Under the pieces are notes generated by a model, which did no database searches, was not told where the DNA came from, and saw only the letters and a list, made by a program, of their open reading frames with translations. Made by a program: the position numbers and the translations under genes. A DNA stretch of 26,938 nucleotides from Emmonsiellopsis sp. PD_33 (Eukaryota; Ascomycota; Eurotiomycetes; Onygenales; Ajellomycetaceae): the NCBI GenBank assembly GCA_032988165.1, contig JANTQF010000428.1:1-26938 (forward strand), read 5' to 3'. Every line of letters begins with the position of its first letter. The first letter of the stretch is position 1. Below are positions 1 through 9,622 of the stretch, one piece after another.

Positions 1-172
1 GACATCGGCGCCGTTCGAAGAAAGATATATATACGCCGAAGCAACGCGGAAAGTGGGAGCCTGAGGAACTGCAGCCCTTATCCAGCATCTACCAACGATT
101 TTTCGACCAAATTCGCTTCACTCAACTCAGCACAGTTGAACGAGATAGCTCCATTCGTCTAGCCAGTTAGCT
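1..172 (+). promoter_or_regulatory. Upstream region of the F-box-like gene
   Basis: This short stretch precedes the first start codon. It has a TATA-like run (atatatata) near position 27-34 and a C/A-rich leader just before the ATG at 173. The window begins inside the region, so the full promoter cannot be judged. Confidence 0.35.
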
Positions 173-1184
173 ATGTCATACTCACCCGATACCAAGGCAC
201 GCCAGAACCAACGGAGAGATACATTAGATACATTATTGGGTCTACCGAATGAGATCCTAGTGCTAATAGGCGATAAGCTCCGACCGCGGGAGGTACACAT
301 TCCCCAGGGGGCCGGCGTGGGGAACTATGTGATGTGGGTTTCGAACACCCAATCTTTACTGCACCTGAGCAACACTTGCAGACGGCTTCGTCAACTCCTT
401 ATTCGTCAGTGTTTCGAAGTAGTGTACTTGAGAAACACCAAGGAGAGTGCCGCCGCAGTACAGAGAATCTTCCAAGGGGGATTCTCAAAATACGTGAAGG
501 AGGTTCGGTTTTTTGGCTTCAGTCGTCACTGTATGTCCGATATTTGACATCCATGTATTCTATCGCCGCCACTAACACGACTTTTGATATTTAGACCTCC
601 TTAACCATGGCAAATACGCATACATAAAGGCTACCTGCCCGAATCTAGACCCTGATGATAAGCTTGCTCACTCTATGGAATATCCGAATGCCCCAGAAAA
701 CAATTTCCCAGCAGAAGTGGAGGAGGTTCTCTCCAATCTTAGTACCTTGTTCCCAGCGATCGAAACCATCCGAGTTGAATTTGTCAACTATGTATCAGAC
801 CATTGCCCCGAGTACTTCAAATCCAGTGCTGCAACTGAGCGCGGCGAGGTTACTGACCTCGCCAGGCTGACCTCCTTTGCAATTTTGTCCAACACTTTCA
901 AAACCCCGCTTCGTTCAATATATGTGACGAATCGCAATCATAAGATGTGTGCGACCGAGTGGCACTTCGATCATATTTGCAGGTTGTTCCCAGGCCGAGT
1001 GGCCGGAGTGGAGTGCGAGAGAAGTTCTCTCTACCCCAACGAGCCGAGTCTGGGTATTGTGGCCTTTGACTCGGATAACTTGGCTATAATCGAAGTTCGG
1101 AGCCTAGACTCGCTTCGCTTTTACGCAGGCTCCACCACAATCTCGCATCACACTCCAGCTGATCTGCCACTGTTGAATAACTAG
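173..1184 (+). CDS. F-box-like protein, two exons, 315 aa
   Basis: Exons are 173-530 and 595-1184. The 64-bp intron 531-594 starts GTATGT, carries a CTAAC branch site and ends TTTAG; splicing joins two open frames exactly (phase 1). Residues 21-36, LLGLPNEILVLIGDKL, resemble the start of an F-box (LPxEILxxI) and are followed by a Leu/Arg-rich helix (HLSNTCRRLRQLL). F-box proteins bind Skp1 and choose substrates for SCF ubiquitin ligases; that role is taken from the family and the substrate is unknown. The rest, up to LLNN and the TAG stop, has no recognised domain, no clear leucine-rich repeats and no membrane segment. Fungal genomes carry many such F-box proteins of about 300-500 aa, so 315 aa is plausible. 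The start is the first ATG of the open frame. It is the only gene in its part of the window. The F-box call is moderate; the gene structure is firmer. Confidence 0.72.
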
Positions 1185-2785
1185 TACCTAACTAGTTGTT
1201 GCTTCAACACCGGATCATCAATTGGTCAAAGTCCGCTGGTGGAGATCTCAGCACAGGCAAATTGTTCAGAGGCACTCTCCATCTAGCCTCCTATACCCAT
1301 TTCATTTCCCCCCTCCCCAGGGCATATGTTCTTGTTCTGTTCTGTCTGTTCACAGCATATCTTTGCACAATCTTTTGTCTTTGGTTTTTTCCCTATGTCT
1401 TTTATTAGTCTCCAGTTGATTCAAGCACTACATCCATAGACCACCCCTCCTTGATTTTAGATTGATAATACTACTCATTCATTCCAGGTACCTATTCTCT
1501 CATCCTTAACAGTTTGTTTCCTCACTGTGCTTATTCTGACCTGTCAAAGCCCTTCACACCCCTGAAAACCCTAGGTTGCTTGCTTTACTGAACAGGGGAT
1601 ATAAAACAGGTTCAGAGGATAAAAATTTAATTCTTTTGCTTGTTAACAAACCAATGTATCTTTCTTCTCCAAAGCAAACAACAACATTCCAGATTCCCCT
1701 ACTCAGCTGGGTTTAGTTCGAATACATATATCCCACCTCCCCATCTACATCACATGTATTTCAATTTCCCCCTCATCATACGACCAGGAGGGAGATAAGG
1801 GAGCATATCATCCTATGCTCTCTACACCTACAGGGGGGTTACAAGAGCAAATAGATGTGAGGAAACAGGTGTGGTTGGGGTGATGGCTCCCTTCTCCCCT
1901 CCCCTTCCCCCTCTTTCTGTTCTCCATCCCATTTTCCTCATTATGATGATAGATTCAAGGATGGGATATAAACTTGCAGTTTGATTGAATGAAACAAGAT
2001 ATGAAGACCCAATACAATTGTGCAATAATCAAAAAAATTCATCAACTACCACAAGTCCAATAAAGGAATAAAGCCAATATCCCCCCCTCCCAATTCATTG
2101 TATATGAAATACCCCCAACTGCACCAACACAACAACAGTTCACCAGACTTAACACAAAGTGAAAAAAAATAGAAAAAATAGGGAAGGTAGAAAAATATGA
2201 AGCCCATCCTCCAAATTTTAGCCCTAAAAGAAATAGAATAAAGTGTTCCAAGAAAAACTCACCACATACAGCAGAAAACAGTAATATCCATCCAGTGAAC
2301 TGTCTGTCCATCAGGCCTGTAATTCATGTGCCCCCATCTGGCACCACATAATCTCTCACCTCCTATACAGATAGTTTAACACACCAAGTATTCAAGCCTC
2401 CAAACCAAAGAGAAAATAAAAAAAGAGATGTTCTAAAATCCACAAACCTGAAAAGCCAGCACCACCCAACAGCCACTGATAACCACACCCTGTCAGATAC
2501 CCCTAATGCTCCCACAATAGAACTGCACACAGGAAATAAGAAAGGGTCCCTTGCTCACCTCACTCCCCAAGCATAGAAGAAAAAGAACGAACAGGAGAGA
2601 GAGAAAAAATGGAAATCAAAACAAAAGAACATCATCCACAAAACACCACCCAGATCAATGACAGAAACATGACAGCTCCCATGATGACCTTCCAGCCAGG
2701 TAAAGACAAACAGATAGGTCCGCCGCGATGAATCTGGAAAGGGGCGCCTGTAGGGCTTGAATTGGTCACGTGAATACTTAATCAC
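1185..2785. other. Gene-free, strand-asymmetric AT-rich interval
   Basis: No open frame here looks like a protein. The left part (about 1260-1560) is pyrimidine-rich and probably includes the 3'UTR of the F-box gene. From about 2020 to 2700 the plus strand becomes A/C-rich, so the minus strand is T/G-rich. On the minus strand several good 5' splice-site sequences occur (gtgagc near 2560, gtgaga near 2356, gtgagt near 2262). A CACGTG palindrome sits at about 2767. This could be an untranslated transcript region; no product can be named. Confidence 0.4.
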
Positions 2786-3704
2786 AACCTCAGAAGACGC
2801 ATGGAAATAGGGGCTTGCCTCCGCCCGTTTATTTCAGGGGTATTTCGGGAAACATACGGCTTGTTGCCCCTATCCGGATTCATACGACCAAGTGACACAA
2901 TACGCCACAACCGCATACGCTCCTTTTCCCGAACTATGGCTCCGGCCGGAAGCGGCATGGCTATGTGTCGACAACACACTCACTGCCTATCGATCAGGGC
3001 GTCTGTCCGTTGGGAATTTGGCTGGTATTGAGTTAAATACTCCGTTCATCCTAGTGGACACCTTCCTGTCGATTTTAAACCGGCAATTGGCTGGCGGATT
3101 AGGAAACTATCTGGGTGATGCTGAAGAATCCATACATCTCGTCGTTATCGTACGGCTGTCTTCGTTCGAGTGGGCGGAGTTCCTATCCTTCCTACCCGGA
3201 TCCAACACCGCATTCCAACAACATATTCCAACACCGCATTCCAACAACGCATTCCAACAACGCATTCCACCACCAGATCCCAACACTGAGTTCCACCACC
3301 ACATTCCAAAACTGGGCAGTTCGGCCGTGGCACGGGTCGTAAGGGAGTTCTTCCGATTCATTCATGGCAGGCAGACAGGGGCCTTGCGGAGGAGGCAGTT
3401 TTAGGGGCAATTTCGGCCCTGCATAGGTGACGTATGGATTGAGCTGAGGTAGGCATGGGAGAGCACAGGTTTGCGAGCAAAGACGGACGGGGTTGGGAGA
3501 GTTTCGAGGAGGAGAGAGCGAGGGGATGTTCGATTGACTAGGCCTCGATTCCCCAAAATCTCACGATTCAGGGGGCGTATTCGGGAGCGGTATGCAGGGC
3601 GGGCGTCGTGTGAGTCTCCGGAGGAAGAAATAGTATGACGAACTATTGGATCCCTATGGATTCGTTGTTCGCGTCCAAGCCGTCGTGGAGGAAGAGGGTA
3701 GGTA
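2786..3704. other. Interval between the noncoding block and the NLR 3' end
   Basis: Base composition here is more GC-balanced than in the block to the left. A 170-codon open frame runs 2892-3404 (+), but its C-terminal half is made by a 13-bp tandem repeat and I recognise no domain, so I do not call it a gene. Positions 3410-3704 hold only short frames and probably include the 3'UTR of the minus-strand NLR gene that ends at 3705. It may be a decayed gene, but nothing recognisable is left. Confidence 0.35.
3199..3315. repeat. 13-bp minisatellite, about 9 units
   Basis: The consensus is attccaacaacgc. Units begin at 3199, 3212, 3225, 3238, 3251, 3264, 3277, 3290 and 3303, the outer ones degenerate. 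Because 13 is not a multiple of 3, the repeat reads through all frames on both strands and creates the Trp/Cys-rich and Asn/Gln/His-rich shadow ORFs seen here. It lies about 400 bp beyond the stop codon of the NLR gene. Confidence 0.9.
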
Positions 3705-6700
3705 TCAGGCTGAAGGATTTTCGGACTCTCGTTCCCTTGAGCCGTACTCTTCCAATAGTCGGATTATATCCATATTGGGCTGCCACTGTGCTTGTGCTGC
3801 TTCCAATGCTGTGCCGTATCTCCCATGACTTAATGGCATGTTAACTTTAGCTCCCACATCCAATAACAGCTGTACAGTATCTTTATCAGAAGAAGACCTA
3901 GTTGCTGCTGCCAGTGCACTGCCATATTCACCACAGCTTAGCTGCATGTTAACATCAGCTCCTGCATCCAGTAACAGCTGCACAATATCTTCAGATCCCC
4001 TACCTACTGCTGCCGCCAGTGCACTGCCATATTCACCACAGCTTAGCTGCATATTGACATTAGCTCCTGCATCCAGTAGTAGCTGCACAGTATCTTTGGA
4101 TGCACCCCCATTAACTGCTTTTGCCAGTGCACTGCCATGTCTACCACAGCTTAGCTGCATATTAACATCAGCTCCTGTATTCAGCAGCAACTGCATAGTA
4201 TCTTCATTAGAACACCAAACTGCCACTGCTAGTGAACTGCCATATGCACCACAGCTTAGCTGCATGTTAACATCAGCTCCTGCATCCAGTAACAGCTGCA
4301 CAATATCTTCAGATTCCCTAGCTGCTGCTGCTGCCAGTGCACTGCCATACCTATCATGACTTAATTGCATATTAACATTAGCTCCTGCATTTAGTAGTAG
4401 CTGCACAGTATCTTTATTAGAACGCTTAGCTGCTACTGCTAGTGCACTGCCATACTCCTCACATTTTAGCTGCATGTTAACATCAGCCCCCAATTCAAGC
4501 AGCTTGTTGATAACATCCGCAGAGTTATCCAAAACTGCAAGCGATAAGACTGACATCCCCTCCTCATTGTGCTGGTTTGGATTGATGGCCTCGGCGCTCC
4601 ACCATTTTGAAAGGACTCTGTATAGCCCAAATAAGGATATCGCCAGAAGGGGGGAAGAGGAGGGGCGAAGTTCAGAATAAAATTTTCGTAGCAGATCATC
4701 GCCCGCGGTCCATTCCAAGGAAATTCTCCGTTTCCTGAAGTTCCTCCGGCTATCATACCATTCATACCAGCTTTTATAGGCAGATCCACTCTCATGCATA
4801 GAGCCGAGGAATTTTTCGAGCAAATTGGTCACTCTGGGATCAATTTCGGTATCGCCATGATTCCGAACATGGGTTGGCCAGAATCCTATCGCATACAGGA
4901 CCAATGGAGATGGCCCCGAGTCAGCGTCTGCAACTTCCCAGTTAAGGTCGTTAAGCAACGATAGGCAGACTTTTGCCACGGTTCCATTAGACCGGCTGGA
5001 ATTCCAATGATGCTCCTCGAAGTATTCACGAACAGACAAATGAGACAGTCGACAGACACCTGACCGTCGGTCCATCACGATAAGGTTACGGCAAGCATCA
5101 AGAACATAGTATATATCCATGCCGTTGAGGGGGGGAGTTTTGTCCTCGTCGGGGTTTTGGCACACAGCGGCAACTAACACATCGGCTGTCATAGGACGGT
5201 TGGCGCACATGACCCATTGGAAAGCTCGAATCGCAATTTCTGGTTCTCTCCCTTCTGCATTTCTAATCTTCTCGTAGATTTCATCGTATGCCTCCTTTAA
5301 GCCACCAGGAAGTCGCCCCAGGCGTTCTCGGATCTCGCTCTCGAGTTTAAGTTTCAAAATTTCAGTCATCTGTAAAGCTGCCCACTGGAACCTGGATATC
5401 ATGCCCGGTCAGTACAGAGCATTGCTCCATAGAGGAGCGCAAAACCCACATTCCTTGACTCTTTTCCAAAAGAGTCTGAACAATCTCCTCTTGTAGGCAA
5501 TCTGGTATGGGGTACTGCCGGTCGTCCTGGCTTTCGACAATTCGTTCTAAAACAAACTTGCTAATGTCGTTTTCATTATCCGTTGCCTCGATCCCGATAT
5601 TAGCCTCTTTTCCAAGCTGATGCTGAATATCTCCATCCCGTCTGCTGGAAATTAAAATTTTGAGGTGTTGTGCCTGATTAATAATAATCCTATTAAACCA
5701 TTTGAGCAGGGATCTTCGAGTGTTTTCTTCGCACTCGTCCAGAGCATCGAGGATCAAGACCGTTCGCGAATATCCTTGAACCAATTCGAGAAGAAGATCC
5801 CCGGATTCTTCAAAACTCAATTTTGCTGATGCGAAACCAGTCGCTCGCTTTTTTTGGTAGATTTCCTCCAGGGTATCTGGGATGGCATCTCCATTCCGAG
5901 ACGTCGAGAGCTGTTTGACAAAACTGCGTATGACATTCTCCGGTTGCCGACGAGAAGATTCGTTCCGATTACAGTAGAAGTATGCGAGCCCAACGCTATC
6001 CGGGCGTGTCTCAAACTCGTCGATAGCTCGAGAAATGAGCTTTGTTTTCCCCGCTCCAGCTGATCACAGTCAATTCTCTACTCTTGGCTAAATTGAAACG
6101 AAAAACATGGCAACAAGAGCAAATTGGTCTTGACTCGTTTTAGAAGTTCGCGTATGATAGACCGCTTGACGCAGGGTAGACTTACGAATTCCATGTAGCC
6201 ATAAAATCATCGACTCATCCGATGTCTCCCACTGACGGTAGTTTCCATGCTTGGAAAGCCACGCTCCAGTATCTTTAGTACGCCCGTTGCTAGCTACCCG
6301 ATGGTGGTCCAAGTACGGAGTATCTGAAACCCAGTTGAGAATTTTACCCCTCTCAGTCTCGCCCAATACCTTCCATATATTTGCGACTCTGTTATCGATA
6401 CGGCCAAGGGGGTCTCTTAGATCCTTTAGGGCCTTGAGTTCATCGACGAGCCGATAAAATTTCTCACGGAAGTCTTTGCTTTGGGTTCCCTCGCAGTTCC
6501 GAACCTCGTAATCAACACGCTCCTCTAGGTCCTTGCAGTGCTTTTCAAAATCAATGATATCGTCATCGGCCAATTTAAAAGCATTTGCGCCTCGAACAAC
6601 GGTGTTCCTTGCATAAATTTGAAGTGCTTTGGCCAAGAACTGCAGTATGAGCGTATATAGATCAACGAGGGCGGATTCGAAGTTCTGGACAGCTGCGTCG

Positions 6701-7407
6701 TGGTTGATAGACAAATACAATTCTTCGTAGACCCTACAGCGTGCTATAAGATAGGAGATCCTATTAAGGCCAAGAAGGAGGCAACCCATCTGTTGCTGTT
6801 CGGACACTGACACCTAATGGCCATTAGAAGCCTGACGACACAAGGAAGATCAGGGAATTCATACCTGCAGCAAAAAATTGATGCCTGCCCAAGGTAATCC
6901 GGCGAGCACTGGCTGGGAATTCACTGCCACTTGCACAACGGTTTTGAACTTATCCACCCAGAGGATAAAACTGTTAACCACGTCTCGCACCTTAATACTC
7001 TGCCCCTTATATTCAAACGTCCATCTTTTGCCCTCGCATATTTTTCGCCTTGCCTCTGCTTCACGATGTATGTCATCCGGGGTTGCCCCAGCATAATCGT
7101 CAATTATTTTCCGATCATTTCCTGAAAGGCACCCTCGTGCCTCCTCCCAGAGATCCCTGCCGGCCGGAGTTGGCGAGGATACCCCGCTAGATGGCTGTCC
7201 GAGGCTTGGTGCTGAGGAAAGAGAAGAGTTCGGGGTCTGGCCCGCTGGTGGTACGGGGGTCAATCCCGCGCTTGAATTCACAGCCGTTGAGGATGTCTGA
7301 CCCGAAGTTGGCAAAGCCGATGGTGGGCTATTGGCTGAAGAGGAGGTATTGGGACGTGGAGACCGTGATCGGGAGAACCAGTCTTTTATCTTTCGGAAAA
7401 ATTGCAT
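3705..7407 (-). CDS. NLR-like STAND protein: N-terminal NACHT-associated domain, NACHT, ankyrin repeats (1155 aa)
   Basis: Exons on the minus strand are 7407-6865, 6813-6186, 6059-5450 and 5391-3705; they sum to 1156 codons with no internal stop. Residues 1-85 are a Ser/Pro/Thr-rich linker. About 86-330 match the fungal NWD NACHT-NTPase N-terminal domain (LWEEARGCLS, WAGINFLLQ, YEELYL). The NACHT ATPase follows: P-loop HGIPGAGKTK (G389-K397, lysine K395), Walker B LILDALDE (492-499), then SSRRD and SQGMFQWAALQ. Residues 871-1144 form about eight ankyrin repeats. Such proteins are fungal counterparts of NLRs: ATP-driven oligomerisation after ligand sensing by the repeats, acting in heterokaryon incompatibility, non-self recognition or cell death. 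That role is from the family; the ligand and output here are unknown. The N-terminus has no HET, lipase or nucleosidase effector that I recognise. The gene looks intact. The repeats are far more alike than usual, implying recent expansion or homogenisation. Confidence 0.9.
3741..4562 (-). repeat. Tandem ankyrin-coding repeats, 105/108-bp units
   Basis: Eight units of 35 or 36 codons lie in the last exon of the NLR gene. Units 2-7 (4475-3840) share the pattern MQLSCGxYGSALAxA, then a variable stretch, then DTVQLLLDAGADVN. Third-codon positions are also conserved between units, so the similarity is at DNA level. Units 5 and 7 carry one extra codon in the variable stretch. Units 1 and 8 are diverged, as terminal caps usually are. 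Confidence 0.92.
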
Positions 7408-7750
7408 GATGAGGTGTTGAGTGAGCCGTCAGTTTTCTAGACACCAGACAACAGCAAAGAGTGAAGAGTTGAAGGGTCGAAGAATTGTGAGCATGAAGTG
7501 AGGGGAAGATTGGGCTGTGGCTCCAGCCCCAGAAGAGCAAGGCTCGCACACATCCTTGTTGGGCGGCAAGCAGATGAGCCCAAGCACAGCGCCTGCATGT
7601 TCTGTATGCAAGCCAAGCCAATGAGAACAGCACACACGGTATGGCAAGGCGACTACAGAAAAGATATGTGAGCGGGGTGGCCTGGTTTAAATCCCACCTG
7701 ACTCTCATTCCCCGGAAATACCAGGATGTGATATCCAGACCAATCAACCC
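7408..7750 (-). promoter_or_regulatory. Promoter region of the NLR gene and 3' region of the ANCHR-like gene
   Basis: This 343-bp spacer lies between two minus-strand genes. It must hold the NLR promoter and the terminator of the gene upstream of it. Small frames on both strands here show no recognisable protein. No TATA box stands out. Confidence 0.4.
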
Positions 7751-8224
7751 CTACATAGCCTTCCTGACCACCACCCCCCTATGTACATCCCCTTCCCGCT
7801 CCTCATCATCCTTATGCTCCCCCCAGCACCGTCTACAAAACAATAAACCCCCCTCGCAACTCTCACACTTCACAACCGCGTCGTCGCTACATATACAGCA
7901 CCAGGACGGCTTGGTATCCTCATAGTCCCGCCAGCGATTATTACTCCCGCGGCTGTCAGTAGGTATGAATGTTGGGACAGAGGGGAGATCGAGAGTGTCG
8001 GATAGTTGGTCTTGGGGCGGGGAGCGGAGGGCCGAGGGGGCCGAGGGAAGGTCCAGGCTGAGTGGTGGGTAAGTCGATTGGGTTTTAACTGGGGAGGGTT
8101 CCCTATGTAGTTGGCTGGAGTCGGCTGGTGGTTCCAGGGATTTTTGTTGATGTTCTTCAGCGTTGAGCTCGTCCAGAACCCGTTGGAGGTATTCATCCGC
8201 ATCTTTATCTCCAGAGACGCTACT

Positions 8225-8264
<40 letters not shown>

Positions 8265-8773
8265 GTTATCGTGTCTTGTCGTTGTCGTTGTTGATGCGCC
8301 AGCCGTTCCTGATCAGCCGTGATGTTCTTATACTGCGACGACGAATTCAGAAACCCTTTCGATTTCTTCAGCAGATCCTGGATTTCCCCCGCGTTATCGG
8401 TAGCGTCGGATTGTTTTTGCGAAATCTTCGACTGCAAGTCTGCAAGCAAATCCTCGACATTTTCACCAGAATGGACAAAAGAGTCCAGGGAGTCTTGGAG
8501 ATTGTCGGTTCTGCTGATTGAGTGCGCAGAAGAAAGCCCTGCGAAACGGGTTGTGAGGTCTTGGATTGGCTGGGCGTCGTCGTCGGGATCGGTTAGATCA
8601 AGGGAGATTCTACGAGTTTTCTAATCAGCACGTAAATTCCGCATCACTATATATATAGTCAGGCTTCTCGAGGCGTTTACGAACGGTGTTTGTCCTAGCT
8701 GGACAGTACTTGGCTTCAGAGCATTCAAGCGCTCTAGAAGCGCAATATCGTCGTTTGTTGGCTGACCCTCCAT
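7751..8773 (-). CDS. ANCHR-like (abscission/NoCut checkpoint regulator family) zinc-binding protein, 320 aa
   Basis: Exons on the minus strand are 8773-8681 and 8620-7751. The intron 8680-8621 starts GTAAAC and ends GATTAG (phase 0). The N-terminus MEGQPTNDDIALLERLNALKP fits the short leucine-rich MIM1-like segment at the start of fungal ANCHR homologues. The C-terminus has a B-box-like zinc cluster: CCIC (272-275), C283/C286, C293/C296 and H300, as in the C-terminal module of ANCHR/ZFYVE19. In animals ANCHR works with Vps4 and Aurora B to delay abscission; a cytokinesis or ESCRT role here is inference. No FYVE finger is seen. Residues 151-163 are 13 consecutive aspartates. The middle is Pro/Ser-rich and probably disordered. 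The stop lies 343 bp from the NLR start. The family call rests on remembered motif resemblance. Confidence 0.75.
8223..8262. repeat. (ATC)n/(GAT)n trinucleotide microsatellite inside a coding exon
   Basis: About 13 tandem triplets encode the poly-aspartate run of the ANCHR-like protein on the minus strand. The other frames give poly-Met and poly-Ile, which explains the odd shadow ORFs at this place. Triplet arrays of this kind vary in length without breaking the frame. Confidence 0.95.
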
Positions 8774-8971
8774 AGTCTGTATACAATACAAACGGGATAT
8801 AGCATGTAAAGATGGACAACGAGTCAAAGCATATGCCCGCAGGAGTTTGGAGCGTGATAATGGAGGACAGAGGTGAATGGCAGAATGACGCAAGGCGGTG
8901 AGCGCCCAATTCCCCGCGAAAACACGTGATCATCAAGCTCATCCATTAAAAGCGCATTTCACCACCAGCAC

Positions 8972-9622
8972 TCAGCTATTATGGAGCAGTGCAAGAGCGC
9001 TTTCAAATGCTTTGACGACATTTGCATCTGTAGACTGTCAGTATCTAAACCTTCGTTTTATGGAGAGCCACCGTACAGTGCTTCTTTTTCTCCTCCAATT
9101 TAGCCTCCGCATTCTGCGTGTAGCCCATGCGTGTTTTGAGCCTGCACAGTATAACATCAATTATCCCGTATAATGGAAACAGAAAGCAGTTTTCAGAACT
9201 ATACCTCTTATACGCCCTATTCTCGTCACGGACAATAGTCGTTTGCGACCAAGCGATGAACATCTGCCCATCCCGTCAGCATATGTAGTGAGGAGTAAGT
9301 TTAGGACACCAACCTCGAGCAATTCGGCAGTTTCTTTCTGAAGGGCGTTTTCTGCCTGAGATCTCTCATTCATAGCATCCGTAAACCGTTTCTGGAGCTC
9401 CTCCCAATCGCATTCACGGAGAGATATAGCTAATTCCCGAAACTCCTCGGCCAATTCATCGTCCACATTGGCCGGGGTATTTTCGATAGCTTGCTCTGCA
9501 TTCGGCTCTGTCTTTTCAGGCTTCGGAGCAGTAGTCTGGTCTTGGGGTTGGGGTATAGACGATATACTCTTGGGGCGTGGGAGGGAGGAAGGTAAGCGTG
9601 GGCTCGGCAGGCCGGTCGACAT
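8972..9622 (-). CDS. Conserved small coiled-coil protein, four exons, 162 aa, function unknown
   Basis: Exons on the minus strand are 9622-9314, 9263-9205, 9141-9077 and 9027-8972, with introns of 50, 63 and 49 bp. The last intron is GTACGG...CTACAG with a CTGAC branch site; splicing it gives the ending KKKHYANVVKAFESALALL, whereas reading through hits a stop quickly. The first about 55 residues are Pro/Ser-rich and basic. From about residue 56 on, the sequence is highly charged and helical (DELAEEFRELAISL, DWEELQKRF, ERSQAENALQKETAELLE), then MFIAWSQTTIVRDENRAYKR; a coiled coil is likely. There is no signal peptide or membrane segment. I believe similar proteins exist in other Eurotiales, but I do not recognise a named family. 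It is transcribed divergently from the Atg14-like gene and lies 198 bp upstream of the ANCHR-like gene in the same direction. Confidence 0.75.

Noticed and set aside
3107..3410. Three minus-strand ORFs rich in Trp, Cys, Val and Met
   Set aside because: They are translations of the 13-bp minisatellite in different frames, not proteins.
3838..4359. Plus-strand 173-aa repetitive ORF opposite the ankyrin exon
   Set aside because: It is the antisense shadow of the ankyrin repeats; its repeat pattern comes wholly from the minus-strand gene.
5817..6063. Separate small ORFs between NACHT segments, suggesting a broken NLR
   Set aside because: The true frame through 6059-5450 is open and joins both neighbours by valid splice sites, so the gene is intact.
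7870..8262. ORFs with poly-Met or poly-Ile runs
   Set aside because: These are shadow frames of the GAT triplet array that encodes poly-Asp in the ANCHR-like gene.
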